A stretch of 64,000 nucleotides of DNA, taken from NCBI GenBank assembly GCA_025200525.1, contig CM045763.1, positions 92,361,044 through 92,425,043 on the forward strand, in the 5' to 3' direction. This DNA comes from Camellia lanceoleosa. Lineage: Eukaryota > Streptophyta > Magnoliopsida > Ericales > Theaceae. Below are positions 1-13,576 of this stretch, piece by piece (positions within the stretch are counted from its first letter, which is position 1; every line of letters starts with the position of its first letter). A model generated the notes under the pieces. The model searched no databases. It was not told where the DNA came from and saw nothing but the letters and a program-made list of their open reading frames with translations. The position numbers and the translations under genes were made by a program.

Positions 1-300
1 AAGCTCCGTTCCTTCGACTGATTGTTTACATCGGATCTCAGGTTCTCTATTGCACTCCCTAAATAGGGTTCTTTCACCTTTTTCTCACGGTACTTGTACG
101 CTATCGATCATTGAGGAATACTTAGGCTTAGAGGGTGGTCCCCATTTCTCAAGTAAAAGCGATCAGAACTCGAACACGCCGCGTTTTACTGGGAAGGATC
201 GAACCATGGGAACGAATCTGCAGGGCTATCACCTTCTTTGGCCAGATCTTCCAACCTTTTCATAATTACAGTTCACTGCATCCTTTACTAAAGAAAGTAA
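1..300 (-). rRNA. rrn26: partial mitochondrial 26S rRNA gene fragment
   Basis: Read on the minus strand, about 60-145 gives the conserved large-subunit rRNA core GACCACCCTCTAAGCCTAAG followed by the ACCGTGAGaaAaAGG motif, which is the 5' domain of bacterial-type 23S rRNA. The CCCTATTTAGGGAGTGCAAT segment nearby is typical of plant mitochondrial 26S rRNA. Similarity is clear for roughly the first 150 bases and less certain to 300. Only a small part of the gene is present, so it cannot make a functional rRNA here. Confidence 0.8.
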
Positions 301-2410
301 AGGCGCTTGAAAGCTTGCCTTATTATTAGAGAAAGGAACCCTAGTTTTGGAGTTTTCGCCCCAACCTAGGGGGTCGTTAGACCGTAGCTTGTTGCTGAAA
401 AATGTAATAGGCTAGCGCGACTCGTTTCGCTCGTCAAGCTCCGCCCCTCTTACTCAACCTCTTAATCTATAAAAAAAGCCCTTTCATCATCCAATCTACA
501 ACAAATCGAATGAAACTTGGCGAAAAAGAAGTGAACACTTTGCTGAGGAACGAAGCTTCGTGTTTGTTTTTCTTTAAACCCCCAACCCGCTCTCGCTCGC
601 CGTTACTAACAGGGTCTCAGTTGATTTCCTTTCCTTTAGTTACTTAGATGTTTCAGTTCGCTAAGTTTGAAAAGTCCAAAGAGCGCAGACTAGCCACAGA
701 GCTTGGATACGGTTTCCCGATCGGAGATCTATGGATCACAGACAGTATCTCTCCATGGCCTTTCGCCTCTGAAAGCGTCATTCTTTCTTAATGCCCGGGC
801 ATCCATCCAATGCATGATTTTTGATCTTGTACTAAGGTACACTAAACACCAACCCAATCTCGACGAAAATAAAAAAAGAAAACTTCAAATCGCCTTTCTC
901 ACAAACTGGCCATAAATGGCTCTGCTTTCTTGGAACTCACTTTCGTACTTTTTTAGAACGGATCTACCAGTGACCGGCCTTAGTAAAGGCACTATTGGGC
1001 GCTGCTTTTTCGATTCCAATATTTCACAAAGACATCCACTTTCTTCTTTATATGCAATTCTTGATATATGAAGTAGAGAATGCTAAAAGGAAGGCTCAAT
1101 CCTCGCTGTCCAAATCGGGAGTCAATACTACTCATTATCAATATTCGCCATCAATAGAGGGAAGAGCCTTTACTCGGAAGCTGGTCTAGTTATGATTGGT
1201 TCATTATCTTTTGGTCCGAGCCCACCTTTTTGCTTAAGACTTTACCTCCTAGGCAACCATGAAGCTCTGGTTTCGGTAGCAAGGCAAAAGACGAGAAGCC
1301 TGCTACTAAGGCAGAAGCTGCATTGGCAAAGATGCACTTCTTGTTCTGAGTCCAGACAGACCAAGTAGAATATCTTCTTACTGGTTTCTGAGGAAGGCTC
1401 TAAAACGAGACTTTGTGGTCTTGATATATCAAACCCTTACAGAATTGGTACACTGGTACATAGATAGATGGAAAACCATGTCTACTTTAAATAAAAGCTT
1501 GGTTCCTCAAACACAGGAATTTGCCTCACACGGCGATTTCCCTTCTCTTTAAGGCACTTCAATAGGAACAAGTCGACACAGTTCCTATACTACATACATT
1601 TGAAAGTTCCACCTAACGTATCATACCACTTTTGTCGATACCGGGCTTCAATGGTCTTTTTTTCATCCGCGGATGGGAAGGCGCGTTTAGTCTCGCTCAA
1701 TAGTGCCCCAAGATCCCCGGGTGTAAAATCTTGACTCTTGAATGGTTGGATTAGAACATAGGTGAAAGACTATGCCAAAAGAGGTCTCAATGCTCCCGAG
1801 TCTGAACTAAAGATGGATTCTTCCTTCTATACTATAAAGAATGCTCTTTCCACGATTGAAGTGGAAAGGGATAAAGCATGGATAGTCATATTTTCTTTTT
1901 TGGATAACCAATGCTTATATATATCTAAAGGGGCGGTGTCCAGGTTGAACTCCCAACACTAGGTTAAAGACTGAAGGCGGAGGAGTCAATGTTGTAGAGA
2001 TCATGTTGACATATGATCCCAACCAAGCCAATTGATTCCATTGGTGAAAACGAATAGCTGATGCAAACTCGACAGTGCTACTAAAACCACCGGTATTCTT
2101 ATGGGGTGCTATTTATCAGAAAGTGAGGACACCTTCCATTTTCTATGGATCTGGCCTCTTAGCTCAATCAAATCTCTAACCTTCCCTTGTGTCTCAATCT
2201 TTGCCCTTGGTATACCTTTCTTTTTCAATCGAAAATTTCTTACTATTTGATCTTTTTCATGAACCTTGAGATCAAGCTGCTCTCCTTGAGCCACTAAAAC
2301 CAACACTAAGGTCGAGGGGCGGTGACAAATTTGTTCCAAATGCTCCTCCTTCAACGATCGAAGACATCCTTTTATTTTTCGAAGATAGGCTTGTTCTCCT
2401 GCTAGCATGG
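1..2410. other. mitochondrial-type DNA segment (NUMT-like)
   Basis: This stretch has a more balanced base composition than the AT-rich DNA after about position 2415 and begins with recognisable mitochondrial 26S rRNA. No intact gene is seen in the rest; the short open frames in it match nothing I recognise. I infer a nuclear insertion of mitochondrial DNA because nuclear genes and transposons follow without a break. The left end lies outside the window, and the right junction near 2410 is judged only from the change in composition. A misassembly joining organelle and nuclear DNA is the main alternative. Confidence 0.55.
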
Positions 2411-4580
2411 ACTATTATTTTGGGTTGAATGGAGTATTTTAATTACCTTTTTAATTTTTTACGAAAAGACGTATAAAAGATATTTGAAAAAAATGACTTT
2501 TTAACTATTTTAGTATATTTCCAGAACAACCCTAAAGGCATCCTCAATGGTGTATCAATTTTTTTCATCAAATTTGAGTAAAAATTTGAGGAAAAGCTAT
2601 TTTTGATATTAAGTACTCCAACCAAGGGTTTTGCGGATTTGTCAATTTTTTCACAATTTTTCTTCTTGAGGTTGTCATCTGGAGGGTCGACTAGGAGGAC
2701 GACCGGCTAGTGTAATTTTTTTACAAAATTTTGCCTTGAGGTGGTCATCCGGTAGTGAAAATCTAATGGTAATGAACAATAATTTGATGAAAGACATATT
2801 TGTCCCCAGTTTGATGAAAGAAAAGTGAAATCCTAGATGTGATACTGATTTGTTGAAACCGTTGGAACTAAAAAAGGAACAATTTTTCATCAAATTCAAG
2901 TTTAATGATAAGTTTGATATACAGTTAGAGATGGTCTAAGAATACCTTTCATTAATTTTTTTTGAGGACTTCATCATTTTTTTTAAAATACACTCCTAAT
3001 TCCATAATTACTAGTAATCATTTTTATATCACCTACTCATAATGATGTACAGATCTTAATGTGAATATGTTGAAAAAATAGAATATCTTAGTGTGAATAT
3101 GTTGAAAAATAGTATAAAAGAATAATGCGTACCTAGCTGAACTCATATATCTATACTAACGGTTTGTATACGCGATGCATGCATATTTATAAAAAAAATA
3201 ATATAAAAATAACAATAAAGAAAAATACATATATATTATATGTTGCTTAAGTGACAAGAGCTTTTATTATTCAATCCATTGTCATGGGCTCAAGGCTTGT
3301 TCTTCTCTTTGCATAATTTTTAAAAAAACTCTAAATGTAGGGATATTTTAAAAAAATTCAAAATATGAGATACTTTTGTGTCAACACCACCAGGGATATT
3401 TTGAAACAATTCAAAATATGAGATATATTTGTGTCAACACTACTAGCCTTTACTTTATATTAAAAATATATATATATATATATATTAGAAAGTGTGTTCA
3501 AACTCATATGGTGTGCGGTTACAGTGGCAGATCAAGAAATTAATAGTTACAAAAGGGCCATGTATTTGAATTTAACAGTTATAAAAACTAGTTTATGAAT
3601 AGAAACAAAGTGACCCAAAGAATTCATATCAAAATTTTTTATTTACTTTATTCTATTTATAGAATAGATACTTATGAAGTTATGATCAATTGCAAAATTG
3701 CACAAAAACAAAGGCAGCAGAGTCCACTCAGCCAGTTGTGATGAGAGCAGCATATGCATACAACAAATTGATAGCTGCACATGTCCCCACTGGACAGTGA
3801 GGAGTTTTTGGCTTTTATTTGAACTTTATAATCCCACCAAAACACTCTCTTGTCAATTTTTGACCCCCCTTTTTTTTTTCACATGCCTAGTTAGTTTGGT
3901 AGATAAGAATGAAAAAAATGATTGATGAAAAATTTGTATATTTCTTATTTTCTTACAGGGTGTGATTTAACAACAGTAAGATTTATTGTTAGAAATATCT
4001 TAAAATTAGAGAGTTTTTTCCTGAAATATTAGGCAATTTAACTTGCTTAATAGACGAGCCATTCTTAAAACGGTGGTGCTAGAGACCACTAATTTAGTGG
4101 CTCTAAACCCACCACTAATGAGGTGGCAAAGCAAAAAAAGAAAAAAAGAAACAGACATTAATATCTGTGTGATGGGTGAGACTCCATCACACATCACTAG
4201 TAGAATTTTACAATTAGAGCTCTCACTCATTTTCTTTCTTAAAAATAGTGAATCTCATTATTCAAATATAATTACATGTTTCAAGATAAATTTATAACTA
4301 CATATGTACACATAATATAGTTTGTCATGTCTACATAGTAATACATTATTAAATGATAGTACTATATGTTGGTGATTGTATGATATCACCATTATATTAT
4401 ATTGAATTTTTTTCTAACCTTTTCAGTAATGGGATAAGATCAGTAGGCTACTACCGCTACATACCTTCTTCAAATTTCGTTTTAGTGGGAGCTCCATATA
4501 AGTCAGCTCTTAATCAAATAGTTACATTGCCATGTGTGTGTCTCACTGTCCTTACTCTGAAAAGTGTTTGCTTCCTCCTC
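2411..4580. other. AT-rich intergenic region upstream of the GDSL gene
   Basis: No gene is seen. It holds a (TA)n run at about 3463-3486 and the tandem repeat listed separately. Around 2540-2940 there are weakly inverted segments around 'CTCCAACC' and 'GTTGGAAC' that may be an old MITE, but I could not fix its ends. Confidence 0.5.
3339..3447. repeat. two-copy 53-bp tandem repeat
   Basis: The unit beginning AGGGATATTTT and containing TTCAAAATATGAGATA and TTTGTGTCAACAC occurs twice with a period of 53 bp (starts at 3339 and 3392) and a few mismatches. There is no coding potential. Confidence 0.75.
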
Positions 4581-4595
4581 TATATGAATATAAGG
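4581..4595 (+). promoter_or_regulatory. candidate TATA region of the GDSL gene
   Basis: TATATGAATATAAGG lies about 100-115 bases upstream of the ATG at 4697, the usual distance for a plant TATA box with a short 5' UTR. This is inferred from position and composition only. Confidence 0.45.
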
Positions 4596-4696
4596 CAAGT
4601 GTGCAATAATTCAACAAAAAGCTAAGTTCTCTCAATCTCATGAGCTTTGTGGGCATTTTCTAGCATTTTTATATGATAAAAAAACCTCTTTCCCAA

Positions 4697-7600
4697 ATGG
4701 GTTTTTGCTCATTCCAAATTCCAGTCACTTTCCGGCGACTCTTAGCGGTTTTTACGATGTTTATGGCAATATCAGGACGACTAGCAGATTGCAAATGTGC
4801 TTTTGAGGCTATTTTCAACTTTGGCGATTCGAATTCCGACACGGGCGGGTTTTGGGCAGCTTTTCCCGCACAGTCCGGGCCTTTTGGGATGACCTACTTC
4901 AAGAAACCGGCCAGTCGGGCTACTGATGGGAGGCTCATGATTGATTTCTTAGGTAAATTTTTAGATAATTAATTTCTTTGCAAACTTGCATTTTCTTTGT
5001 TGGAAGATAGAAATTGATGCACAAGTTATCTCATTGTGAAATGTCAAGTGTGAACACACACAAAGATGCCAGGCACACTTTCTTGCATTTTCTTTTCAGC
5101 CAAACAGTGAGCACAATGGTTCTCTTAGTATGAGGATCCATTTGGCTGATATGAACATTGGCATTTTTTGTTTGTGTTGTTGAACTGTGTTCACACAAAT
5201 AGTGCAGTTGTCTTGTTCTTCATTGGATCTTCCATTATCTTTTTAGTGCTCAACTACTTTTCAAAGACACAATCTCAATAGTGTTTAATGATTTAATCAT
5301 ATACTAAAAATTAATTAATTTTTGTTAAATCATTGAACTAAAAAATTATAACAACGAGTGGAGAAACTTCTGAAATATATTAACTAAGTTTTGAAAAAAT
5401 TATCACATGGGTTTACCTCACACCTTACGTGGTATGTTCTTACAATTCTATTAGTTTCATACCTATTATATCTTATTTTTTTTCTTATACGATATATAAA
5501 ATAACTAATAGAATTAAAAAAATACACAATCTAATTGAAAATTTTAAAAAATAAAATAACTCCTCCTAAGTTTTAAGTGACTTAAAAAAATAATGTGATA
5601 TAATTTTAATATTAAAAAAAATAATAATAAGTTGGGTTGTTCGATGTCATCATCATGTATAGTTCCAATTGTGAGATAAGTGCAAGGTTAAGTAGGTTTC
5701 ATATTTTTTTTATTGGTCCATATCCATGTGAGATAGTTTTGGAGTGATGTGAATCACTTACCCAAAGCGAGGCCCATTTTTCAACATCCAATGGTACCCC
5801 CAAAATGGACTCCCAAGTTTTCAATTTGGGTGGCATCACATCAATTTTGATATTAAAAATCTAGCAGGCTCTAAAAAAAAAAAATTCTGTCTCAATGTAA
5901 TTTTGGTCGGATCATTATATTTTGAGATTTTCATGTATGAGGATTCTTAATATCTCATATTGAAATAGAGAAACAAAGATAATTGAAAACAAATGATCTC
6001 TTAACTAATCTAGTTAGATAATCTTATTACAAGTAGTAGAGTCTCTGTCTAAATTTATTATGTCCCTTGTCTCCTACCATCTCTAAAATTCACTTTCTCC
6101 TACCATTTCTAAGATTCATTGTGTGATTTGATTGAAAGGATGATTTAGATCAATGATCCGATCTTATTAGAATAGCACTTCAACGTTTAATCAAGCATAA
6201 CATTGGATAAATTAAAACAAATACTTGAAAATTAGCCATTATTGGGTCCTATCACTTTACAAACAAAACAACCCATCAATGTAATTTACATTTTCGAGAT
6301 TATTATTACTACATTCTGATATACAATTTTGTATAGTTTTTTATTTGTGAATCACTTTTTAGCAATTTTTTAATGGTCAATTAACATTGTGTTTTTTTCT
6401 TGGTAGCTCAAGCTCTAGGGTTGCCATTTTTGAGCCCATATTTGCAATCAATTGGATCAGATTACAGACATGGGGCCAACTTTGCAACATTGGCATCAAC
6501 AGTTCTCCTGCCACAAAGTTCAGTATTTGTCTCTGGGCTAAGCCCTTTTGCTCTGGCCATTCAGCTCAACCAAATGAAACATTTCAAGGTTAAAGTTGAT
6601 GAACCTAAATCTAATGGTAAAAATCGAGTGCACCATGGTGCTTCTACATTCAATTGATTATTTTATCTACTCTTATTTGGGTGGAAAATATTTTTAACAT
6701 TTTTTAATATATAGTATAATGAAAAGTGAAGTCAATAGAAAGTATTTTTTATTGTCATTAAAAAAATGAGTTAATTTTGGCTGAAAGCATTTTTTACCAC
6801 CACCACTTACAATCATTGTTGTTGCCACCACCTTACTATCACTACTAGAACCACCAATACTAAGATTTCCAAGATTACAACTAAACACAACAAAGTGAAT
6901 TTTTTGCAGAAGACGTTTTTTGAAAAATATGTTTGATAAAATGATGCATAACATTATATATTTTTATTTTATATTTTATAATTAATATTTAGTTAGGCAT
7001 ATTTAATTTAGTATATAATAGTATAGATTTATTTAATTTCTTAATTTTGATTTGATGCAATTTTTGTATTCTATTAGCTATGATTTTTATTTCTTATTTT
7101 ATTAGTTTCTTATTCTCCAAGAAATAAGTTAACTATAAAGTTGTAAGCCTTAGAGTTATGGAGTTGAAGTTGATATTTGATTAATAAAAATTGAAAGTTT
7201 TCTTAATATTATTCGTTCGTAGAGAGAATATTTTTAATTCGAATTTGGTCGTGATTCAATTTTGTTCTTTGCTCTTCTTTTCGATACACTTCCCTACATC
7301 ATAAAATATACTTTTTTTAAAAAATGATTTTTATCAAAAATAAAATAAAATGTATAGTTCTAATGAGAATGTGAACTTTATTTTTTTAGGTAGATAACTT
7401 TGAATATTGATTGATTTACAGGATCAAAGAATCTTCCACAACCAGACATATTTGGAAAATCAATATTCACGTTCTATATTGGTCAGAATGACTTCACTTC
7501 CAACTTAGGATCTCTTGGCATGAGTGGGTCAAAGATCATGCTTTCTCAAGTGGTTTTCCAAATTGCCGCCACCATTAAGGTCAGCATTTTCACCGACTTG

Positions 7601-10600
7601 GGTTTTGTCAATATAGTATAAATTCACAATAAAAATGCTAAAAACACATTACTTTGTTATGCATTTCACCAGAATGAATGTAATTTTGTGCACCCTTTTT
7701 TTAAATTGTTTTTTAGTGGAAAATTTTGCATTTTTAGCATTAATGTTTGTGAAAAAAATTATATGGACTCAATAGACAAATATACTTAATCTTGCATTAA
7801 AATGGAGTTGTTGACAATATTACATTCGTCCCAGATAAAGTTTACATTCCAGTAAAATGAATGCACTACTGCTAGTGCTACATTCTGTAGACTTTTTAAA
7901 AAAATTTATGTGTTTCTTTTTATTGATTTACAATATATCACAAAATTAGGTTGCATAATAAATGGACTAATGACTTGAATATATATATCATGAAATTTGG
8001 TACTTAATCTTGCACTAAAGTGGAGTACGGGTAGCACGGCATTTGATCTTGATAGGGCTCACACTCAAGGAGAATGAATGCACTATTGTCAGAACTACAC
8101 TCACCGCACTTTTATCGAAAAGTTTAGAACAAATTTTACTTTACTTCTTATGATTTGGATCATATGCAATTTACTCTTAATGTTTAGAAATTAACTATAT
8201 AACTCCTATATGATTTGTAAACTAAAGTCTACCGTTTATTTTTTCATCCAAATTAACTGACTATCGATTTACATGTCCATGAAGAGAATAAGTTTTATTT
8301 AAAACTAAAATATCCTTACACATCTTTAAATTTACAAAAACATGTCATTCTTCCCTAAACCTATATATATACACACACACATACACATAATTTTTTTTTT
8401 TTTTTTTTTTCATTTGTTCTCTAATGGCTACCACTGTATGTATCAATGAAGTTTGTTGGGTCAAAACAGTAGCAAGCAATCAACAAAAACTTTCTAGTGG
8501 GTTTGATTTCTTTATTCCATTTTTGATTATGGTTGGTAGGTTTGATTAGCTTGATTGTGTTATGAACTTTGGTTGACGTATGGTGGGCTTTTCACTGGAC
8601 TCTGTTTTGCTATGGGTGACTAATCTTGGTTTGATTACATGTGGTGATGGGTTTAATTTCTTTGTTCAATTTTTATTGAATTTCTGGTTGGTGGGTTTAA
8701 TTACCTTGATTATGTTATGAATTTTGGTTGAATACAGTGGGTTTTTCACCGGTCTGGTTTTCCGATGACTCTCTTGAAAACTGGTGAGCTTCGTCTTCTC
8801 AAATTGACTTCGGAGCTGCGTGTGCGAAAACAATTTTTAAAAATTTGAAAACAACTTTCATGTTTGCTAAAAAGCTTGTATTTTTTAGAAAATTTCCAAA
8901 ACAGTGCATAGAACAAGTATTATTCGAAAATGAAAACCCAACAAAATAATCCCAAAACATCAAAACCCACCAAAGGAAAAAAAGTGCAAGAACCAAACTG
9001 AATCAGAATCACAACTTGAAACACTTTGAGAACCAAATCCAGGAATAGAAACATTCACAAATCTGAACAAAAACCTAGATCAGAAATAGAAAAAAAGAGA
9101 AAAGATTGTGAATCTACAACTCCATGGACAACTCCAGCCTTTTTGGTTGAATATGGTGGGTAATTCATGAGCAATTAACTTCCCATGGAAATTGTGCAAG
9201 TGTATTGGTGAGCAAGAGGAAGAGAGTATAAAGGTTAATTTACATGTTTTGTTAATAGAAGTTAGTGTGCATTTTAGTTCACAAATCACGTGCAGGGTCA
9301 TGTGATTATTTTTAAATACTAGGGAATAAACCGTGTATGACCCAAACCATAAGGGGTGAACTGAAATTTGCTCAAAAATTTATATAATTTACAATGTCCA
9401 CCAAACTTAGACTGCATAATATATGGTTTAGTGACTTTAATGTTTGTGGAAATTCAAGGAATTATACGGGCTAGGAGGACAGACATTTTTGGTACTTAAT
9501 CTAGCACCGGTGGGTTGTTACCCGTCATTTTTGGCGGGGCTTCCACACAACAGCTCCGACCTTGACGCATTTGGATGCGTAATTTCCTATAACAATGCAG
9601 TGGTGGACTACAACAACATGTTGAAGGAAGCTCTGAATCAAACCAGAAAAGCAATCCCAGATGCTTCTCTGATATATGTGGATACTCATGCTGTTCTGCT
9701 GGAGCTCTTCCAGCACCCCACATCTCATGGTATGGTTCGATTCAAACCAATGCCTCAAAAAAGTCACATAACTCATATCATACCATGTGTACTTCAATTT
9801 ATGGGATTGATCACTAATGTATACATGTACTAGTAAAATTCTGTCCTTGAATCACTTCATTATTTGGAAACAACATTAATCGTTAGATTTTCAACTATAT
9901 TATATAGGACATTTTCATAATTGTTAAATTTATTCAATTTAAATTCTTAATTATGGCATATAAGACATTTTTTAAAAACTGGTCTGTTTTATTATATAAA
10001 TAATAATAATTAGAATTGCTTACAATGTTGGTACTACTTATACTTTTATAAAAGTTGGAATCGTGAGATTTTAAATTTGTGGATTGTTTATGAAAGAAAA
10101 AGATAAAATAATAAGTAAGATTAGTCTAGTTGGCCAGAACTTTTGCACTAAATTACAAGGTTAAGAATTTGATTCCCTGTTCCTTATTCTACAGGCTTGA
10201 GAAAAAGAAAAGAAAAAGAAAAAGCAAGAGATATAAATAAAAAAATTTCCCACCTTTCCTTTCTTTTTTATTTTCTCTCCACAAATTCTTCATGAATACA
10301 CTAGGGAAAAGTGAGGAAGTTGAAACCATAGTCTTCTACCTTGAAACCCTACTATTCATCCAAAAGGGGTTCTTTCCTTGAATCCATTTAGCGATAAGAG
10401 ATATTATTTCTTTGTAATTTTACAATAATGTTAAAAGTATTAACTAATGTACTTGCAAACATACCAACTATATCATATTGCAATTTATGTTTTTTTTGCC
10501 ACTGTTTATTTTTCATTATTTTGACACACAAATAGAACAAGTTCAAGGTTGTCACACTCGCATGTTTGATGATGAAACAGGATTGAAGTATGGTCCAAGA

Positions 10601-10849
10601 GCATGTTGTGGATATGGGGATGGAGATTACAATTTTGACCCTAAGGTGTACTGTGGAAACACTAAGGTGATCAATGGGAGTACTCTCACAGCAACAGCTT
10701 GTAGTGATCCGTACAACTATGTGAGTTGGGATGGAATACATGCCACTGAGGCTGCAAACAAGCTTGTCACATATGCTATTCTCAACGGCTCTTACTTTGA
10801 TCCTCCATTTCCTCTTCATCAGCTTTGTGATCTCAAACCTATAGACTAA
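4697..10849 (+). CDS. GDSL esterase/lipase (At4g01130-like), five exons
   Basis: Predicted secreted SGNH/GDSL hydrolase that cleaves ester bonds in lipids or cell-wall esters; the natural substrate is unknown. Exons are 4697-4952, 6407-6616, 7422-7579, 9459-9729 and 10581-10849. All introns are GT-AG and all phases agree (1,1,0,1), giving 387 residues, normal for the family. Exon 1 encodes a hydrophobic signal peptide and then block I, FNFGDSNSDTGG, with the nucleophilic Ser. Exon 2 has HGANFATLAS (oxyanion Gly), exon 3 YIGQNDF (oxyanion Asn), and exon 5 SWDGIHATEAAN (catalytic Asp and His). An in-frame upstream ATG at 4673 would add eight residues; 4697 is preferred because the next residues, MGF, match the start of the family. 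Introns of 0.8-1.9 kb are long and repeat-bearing. No disabling change was seen, so the gene is probably functional. A conserved CURT1-type neighbour supports orthology. Confidence 0.93.
8499..8752. repeat. 100-bp direct repeat inside GDSL intron 3
   Basis: Two diverged copies (8499-8598 and 8649-8752) begin GGGTTTGATTTCTTT or GGGTTTAATTTCTTT and end TTTTCACTGG or TTTTCACCGG, with a period of about 150 bp. They lie wholly within intron 3 (7580-9458). The origin is unknown. Confidence 0.7.
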
Positions 10850-10878
10850 TGTATTTATCTTTCTGAACTTAAAATTGT

Positions 10879-10884
10879 AATAAA
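10879..10884 (+). terminator. candidate polyadenylation signal of the GDSL gene
   Basis: AATAAA lies 29 bases after the TAA stop of the GDSL gene, a short but plausible distance in plants. Confidence 0.45.
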
Positions 10885-12373
10885 TAATACAACAATGGGT
10901 TAAATTCACTTTACCTCCTCAATTTTAAAACGTACATTTAGACCTTTTTCTTTTCTCCACGAATGAAATGAGAGAGAAAGTCAGAGGAAAAAACTCCTTT
11001 TCTCTTTGCGAGATCCGAGAGTGGAGAATATATACTATTCTTTGGGTTTGTAGGATCAAATGTAAAGAGTTTTAAACTTGTCTTCATAGAATTTTAAGCA
11101 GCAAGAGACTTCAGGACTTGTTGGAGCTGCTGAATATAACGAATCAAAGCCGAATATGGATCAAGGTAGCTTGTCTACCAAGTCAATAGGCAAAGGGCAT
11201 TGCTACACTTTCACCCTCTCTAGAAAAGGGTTTCTTCGTATGGGTTTTGATAGTTGAGGATTTAAATGTACGGTTTTAAAGTTAAGGTGGTGAGTAAGGA
11301 TTTAAATGTACGGTTTTAAAAATAATCAATCTCCTGTGAGTGTTGTAATATGTTTATTTAGTTATGAAACAAGTTTATTACTTGAGTTCAACATGTTCTT
11401 ATTCCTTACTTGGGTAGTATGTACATGGAAATCATTTGACAATGTTGTGAGTGGGTGTGCATGGTGCAGTTCGAGTAGTTTGAAAGTGAAATTATAAATC
11501 AAATTGTGAATAATAGATTGGCAAATAACCAAATTGTGATTTGGGTGGTTTTAGTTTGCTAGTTGATTGAAAAATATTTTTAAATAATTATCAAGTATTT
11601 GCATAATATATAATACTAATTTGTATAATATTTTTCATATAATACAAACTAATTTTACATAATATTTTTTTTTATATATAACTACTAATTTGTAATAAAT
11701 TTCACATTTAAAATCTCCCTTACACTCATTTTTACTTTAATATTTCATTAGAGATTCTAAAAATTTATATGCATTAACTATAGCAGAACAGAGCAGTTTC
11801 GAAAGCAAATTATAAAGTTCAAAATTTAATTTGTGATTAGTGGATTGAGCGCTACGGATCATTGCGGATTGGACGATTTTAGCGGATTGTTTAGTATTTT
11901 ACACAATTCTAGTTGTGAGTTTTAAGCTATGCCAAATTATGCTAATTTAATTTGACATTTTAAATTGTGTTTGAATCTTGGATTAGGAGAATGAAAAGAA
12001 AAGAGAAAGAAAAAAGAAGTTAAACTTTTTCTGCTTTTTTTCTTAATTCGTTTGGGAACCCTCCATTTTAGCCAAAAAGTCAAAAAGTTACTAAATTAGC
12101 CAAAAAGTCAACAACACATACCAAAAAGGCAAAGATTCTCTTTTCCCTCTACTTTTTGCATATCTTTTTGTAAAAAGTCAAAAAGTCATCCTAAACATAC
12201 TAATTTTTTTTAGCTCATATTTTAGCCAAACAGTCAAAAAGTTACTAAATTAACCTGTTCCTAAACAAGACCAATTCTTCATAAATTTCTTCACAAGCTG
12301 CCATTAATAGAGATAAGTTTGTGCGTGCACTCGTGGGTGTGGGACTTGAGGATGTTGTTGTGTTGTGCCCCTT
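10885..12373. other. intergenic region between the GDSL gene and a MITE
   Basis: No gene is seen. An exact 23-bp direct repeat beginning GGATTTAAATGTACGG occurs at 11258-11280 and 11298-11320. Around 12070-12260 repeated AAAAAGTCAAAAAGT units mark an old dispersed element also seen near 52200, 53000 and 54900. Confidence 0.5.
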
Positions 12374-12694
12374 GTGGGGGCTTATTATTAATTTATGTCA
12401 ATAATTTAAACCGTTCACATTATAAGATTAATGAAATAAATTGTTTATAATAAGAAAAAAAAAGTTAATCAGACATTCATAGCCACGTAATGTGATCATA
12501 TTTATTTTTAAAAAAATAAATGGCAAGCAGTATTTTGATAATACACTATTTATTTTTTTAAAAACGATTAGGACGTAATTGCGTGACTCTGAATATCTGA
12601 TTAACTTAATTTTTTTTAATAAATAATCTATACAATAAATCTTACAATATAAACATTTAAAATTATTAAAATAAACCGAGGATAATAAGCCCAC
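12374..12694. mobile_element. MITE with long terminal inverted repeats (family 1, copy 1)
   Basis: The left half (GTGGGGGCTTATTATTAATT at 12374) and the reverse complement of the right end (GTGGGCTTATTAT, ending 12694) match with gaps for about 130 bp. The matching part includes AAGTTAATCAGA(C/T)ATTCA on both arms. There is no coding capacity. The same layout recurs at 50788 and 52449. I could not identify a target duplication, so the superfamily is open. Confidence 0.75.
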
Positions 12695-13380
12695 ATGAAA
12701 GCTCACAGCAGCATCTCTAGAGTCAGTTGAGTGTATGAAGTGAGAGCCTGTATTTTTAAGATAGGAAATGAACCAATGAGGAAGCTCACTTCCTCCACGT
12801 GTGACCTAGCAGAATCAGTGGCTAAAATGTATTATGAGTAGAAAGGATCTTAAAAAGAAATAGTAATTCATATTAACAGAAATTTAATTTAATATAAGAC
12901 TTTCATTTGAAATTTAACATTTCTCCAACAAAAAAACAAAACAAAACAAAACTGAGTTCAGATCAAATAACATAGTCATTCTAAATGAGATTATTATATG
13001 AAAATTACCACTTTTCACAAACAAAAATAATAAAAAACTTAAAAAAATTACATTGTAATTACCTTCTTTTTCAAAATAAAAAAATGAAAAATGAAAAATT
13101 ACATGGAATAAATTTATATTTAATATAATGTCATCCACAAGTAAAATAAATATAATTTATATATTTTATTTTTAAGAATATGTATTTTTGATTGCATAAT
13201 ATTACTAAAAAAAACTCCCAACTCAGATCAAAATAATAGAGAGCACAACACAACAGAGAGAGTAGATAGAGAAAGAGAGGTAGATATAGGCTTTTGGTAA
13301 ATGCCCAAACAAATTTTATAATATAACTTTCAAATTGCGATTTCCAGCTTATTCTTAAAGCATCTCCTGCCCCACTCAAA
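12695..13380. other. AT-rich spacer upstream of the CURT1 gene
   Basis: No gene is seen. It has A-rich and AG-rich runs, including an AGAGAG tract around 13238-13280, and no clear promoter element. It may contain the undetected left part of the element that ends at 13511. Confidence 0.4.
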
Positions 13381-13511
13381 GAATAAGCTGATTTCTGACT
13401 TCCAAAAAGTTATAAGCTATAAGCTATAAGCTAAACCAAACACATCAAAATAGCTTAAATTAAGCTGAAATCTGGAATAAGCTAATTATAAGCTGTGCCA
13501 AACAGGCCCAT
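13381..13511 (-). mobile_element. terminus of a hAT-like MITE next to CURT1
   Basis: Read on the minus strand it starts GGGCCTGTTTGGCACAGCTT, followed by repeated AGCTTATAAGCTTATAGC motifs, a terminus pattern common in plant hAT-like MITEs. The matching left end was not found, so the copy may be truncated. It ends 66 bases before the CURT1 start codon and so forms part of that gene's promoter or 5' leader. Confidence 0.5.
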
Positions 13512-13576
13512 ACAAGCAGAGAGACACAGACAAAAGCCTTGGAAGCCTTGGGAATTGCTTTGGGCAGCCAATTTAC

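Noticed and set aside
50..329. Two short open frames in the first 330 bases
   Set aside because: They lie in the antisense of mitochondrial 26S rRNA.
2109..2408. 99-codon charged open frame on the minus strand
   Set aside because: No family signature, no initiator context, at the edge of the mitochondrial-type segment; could be chance. Left out as a gene.
8799..9301. Small minus-strand frames inside GDSL intron 3
   Set aside because: No domain, AT-biased composition, and no splice or promoter support.
10388..10909. 173-codon frame on the minus strand
   Set aside because: Antisense shadow of exon 5 of the GDSL gene.
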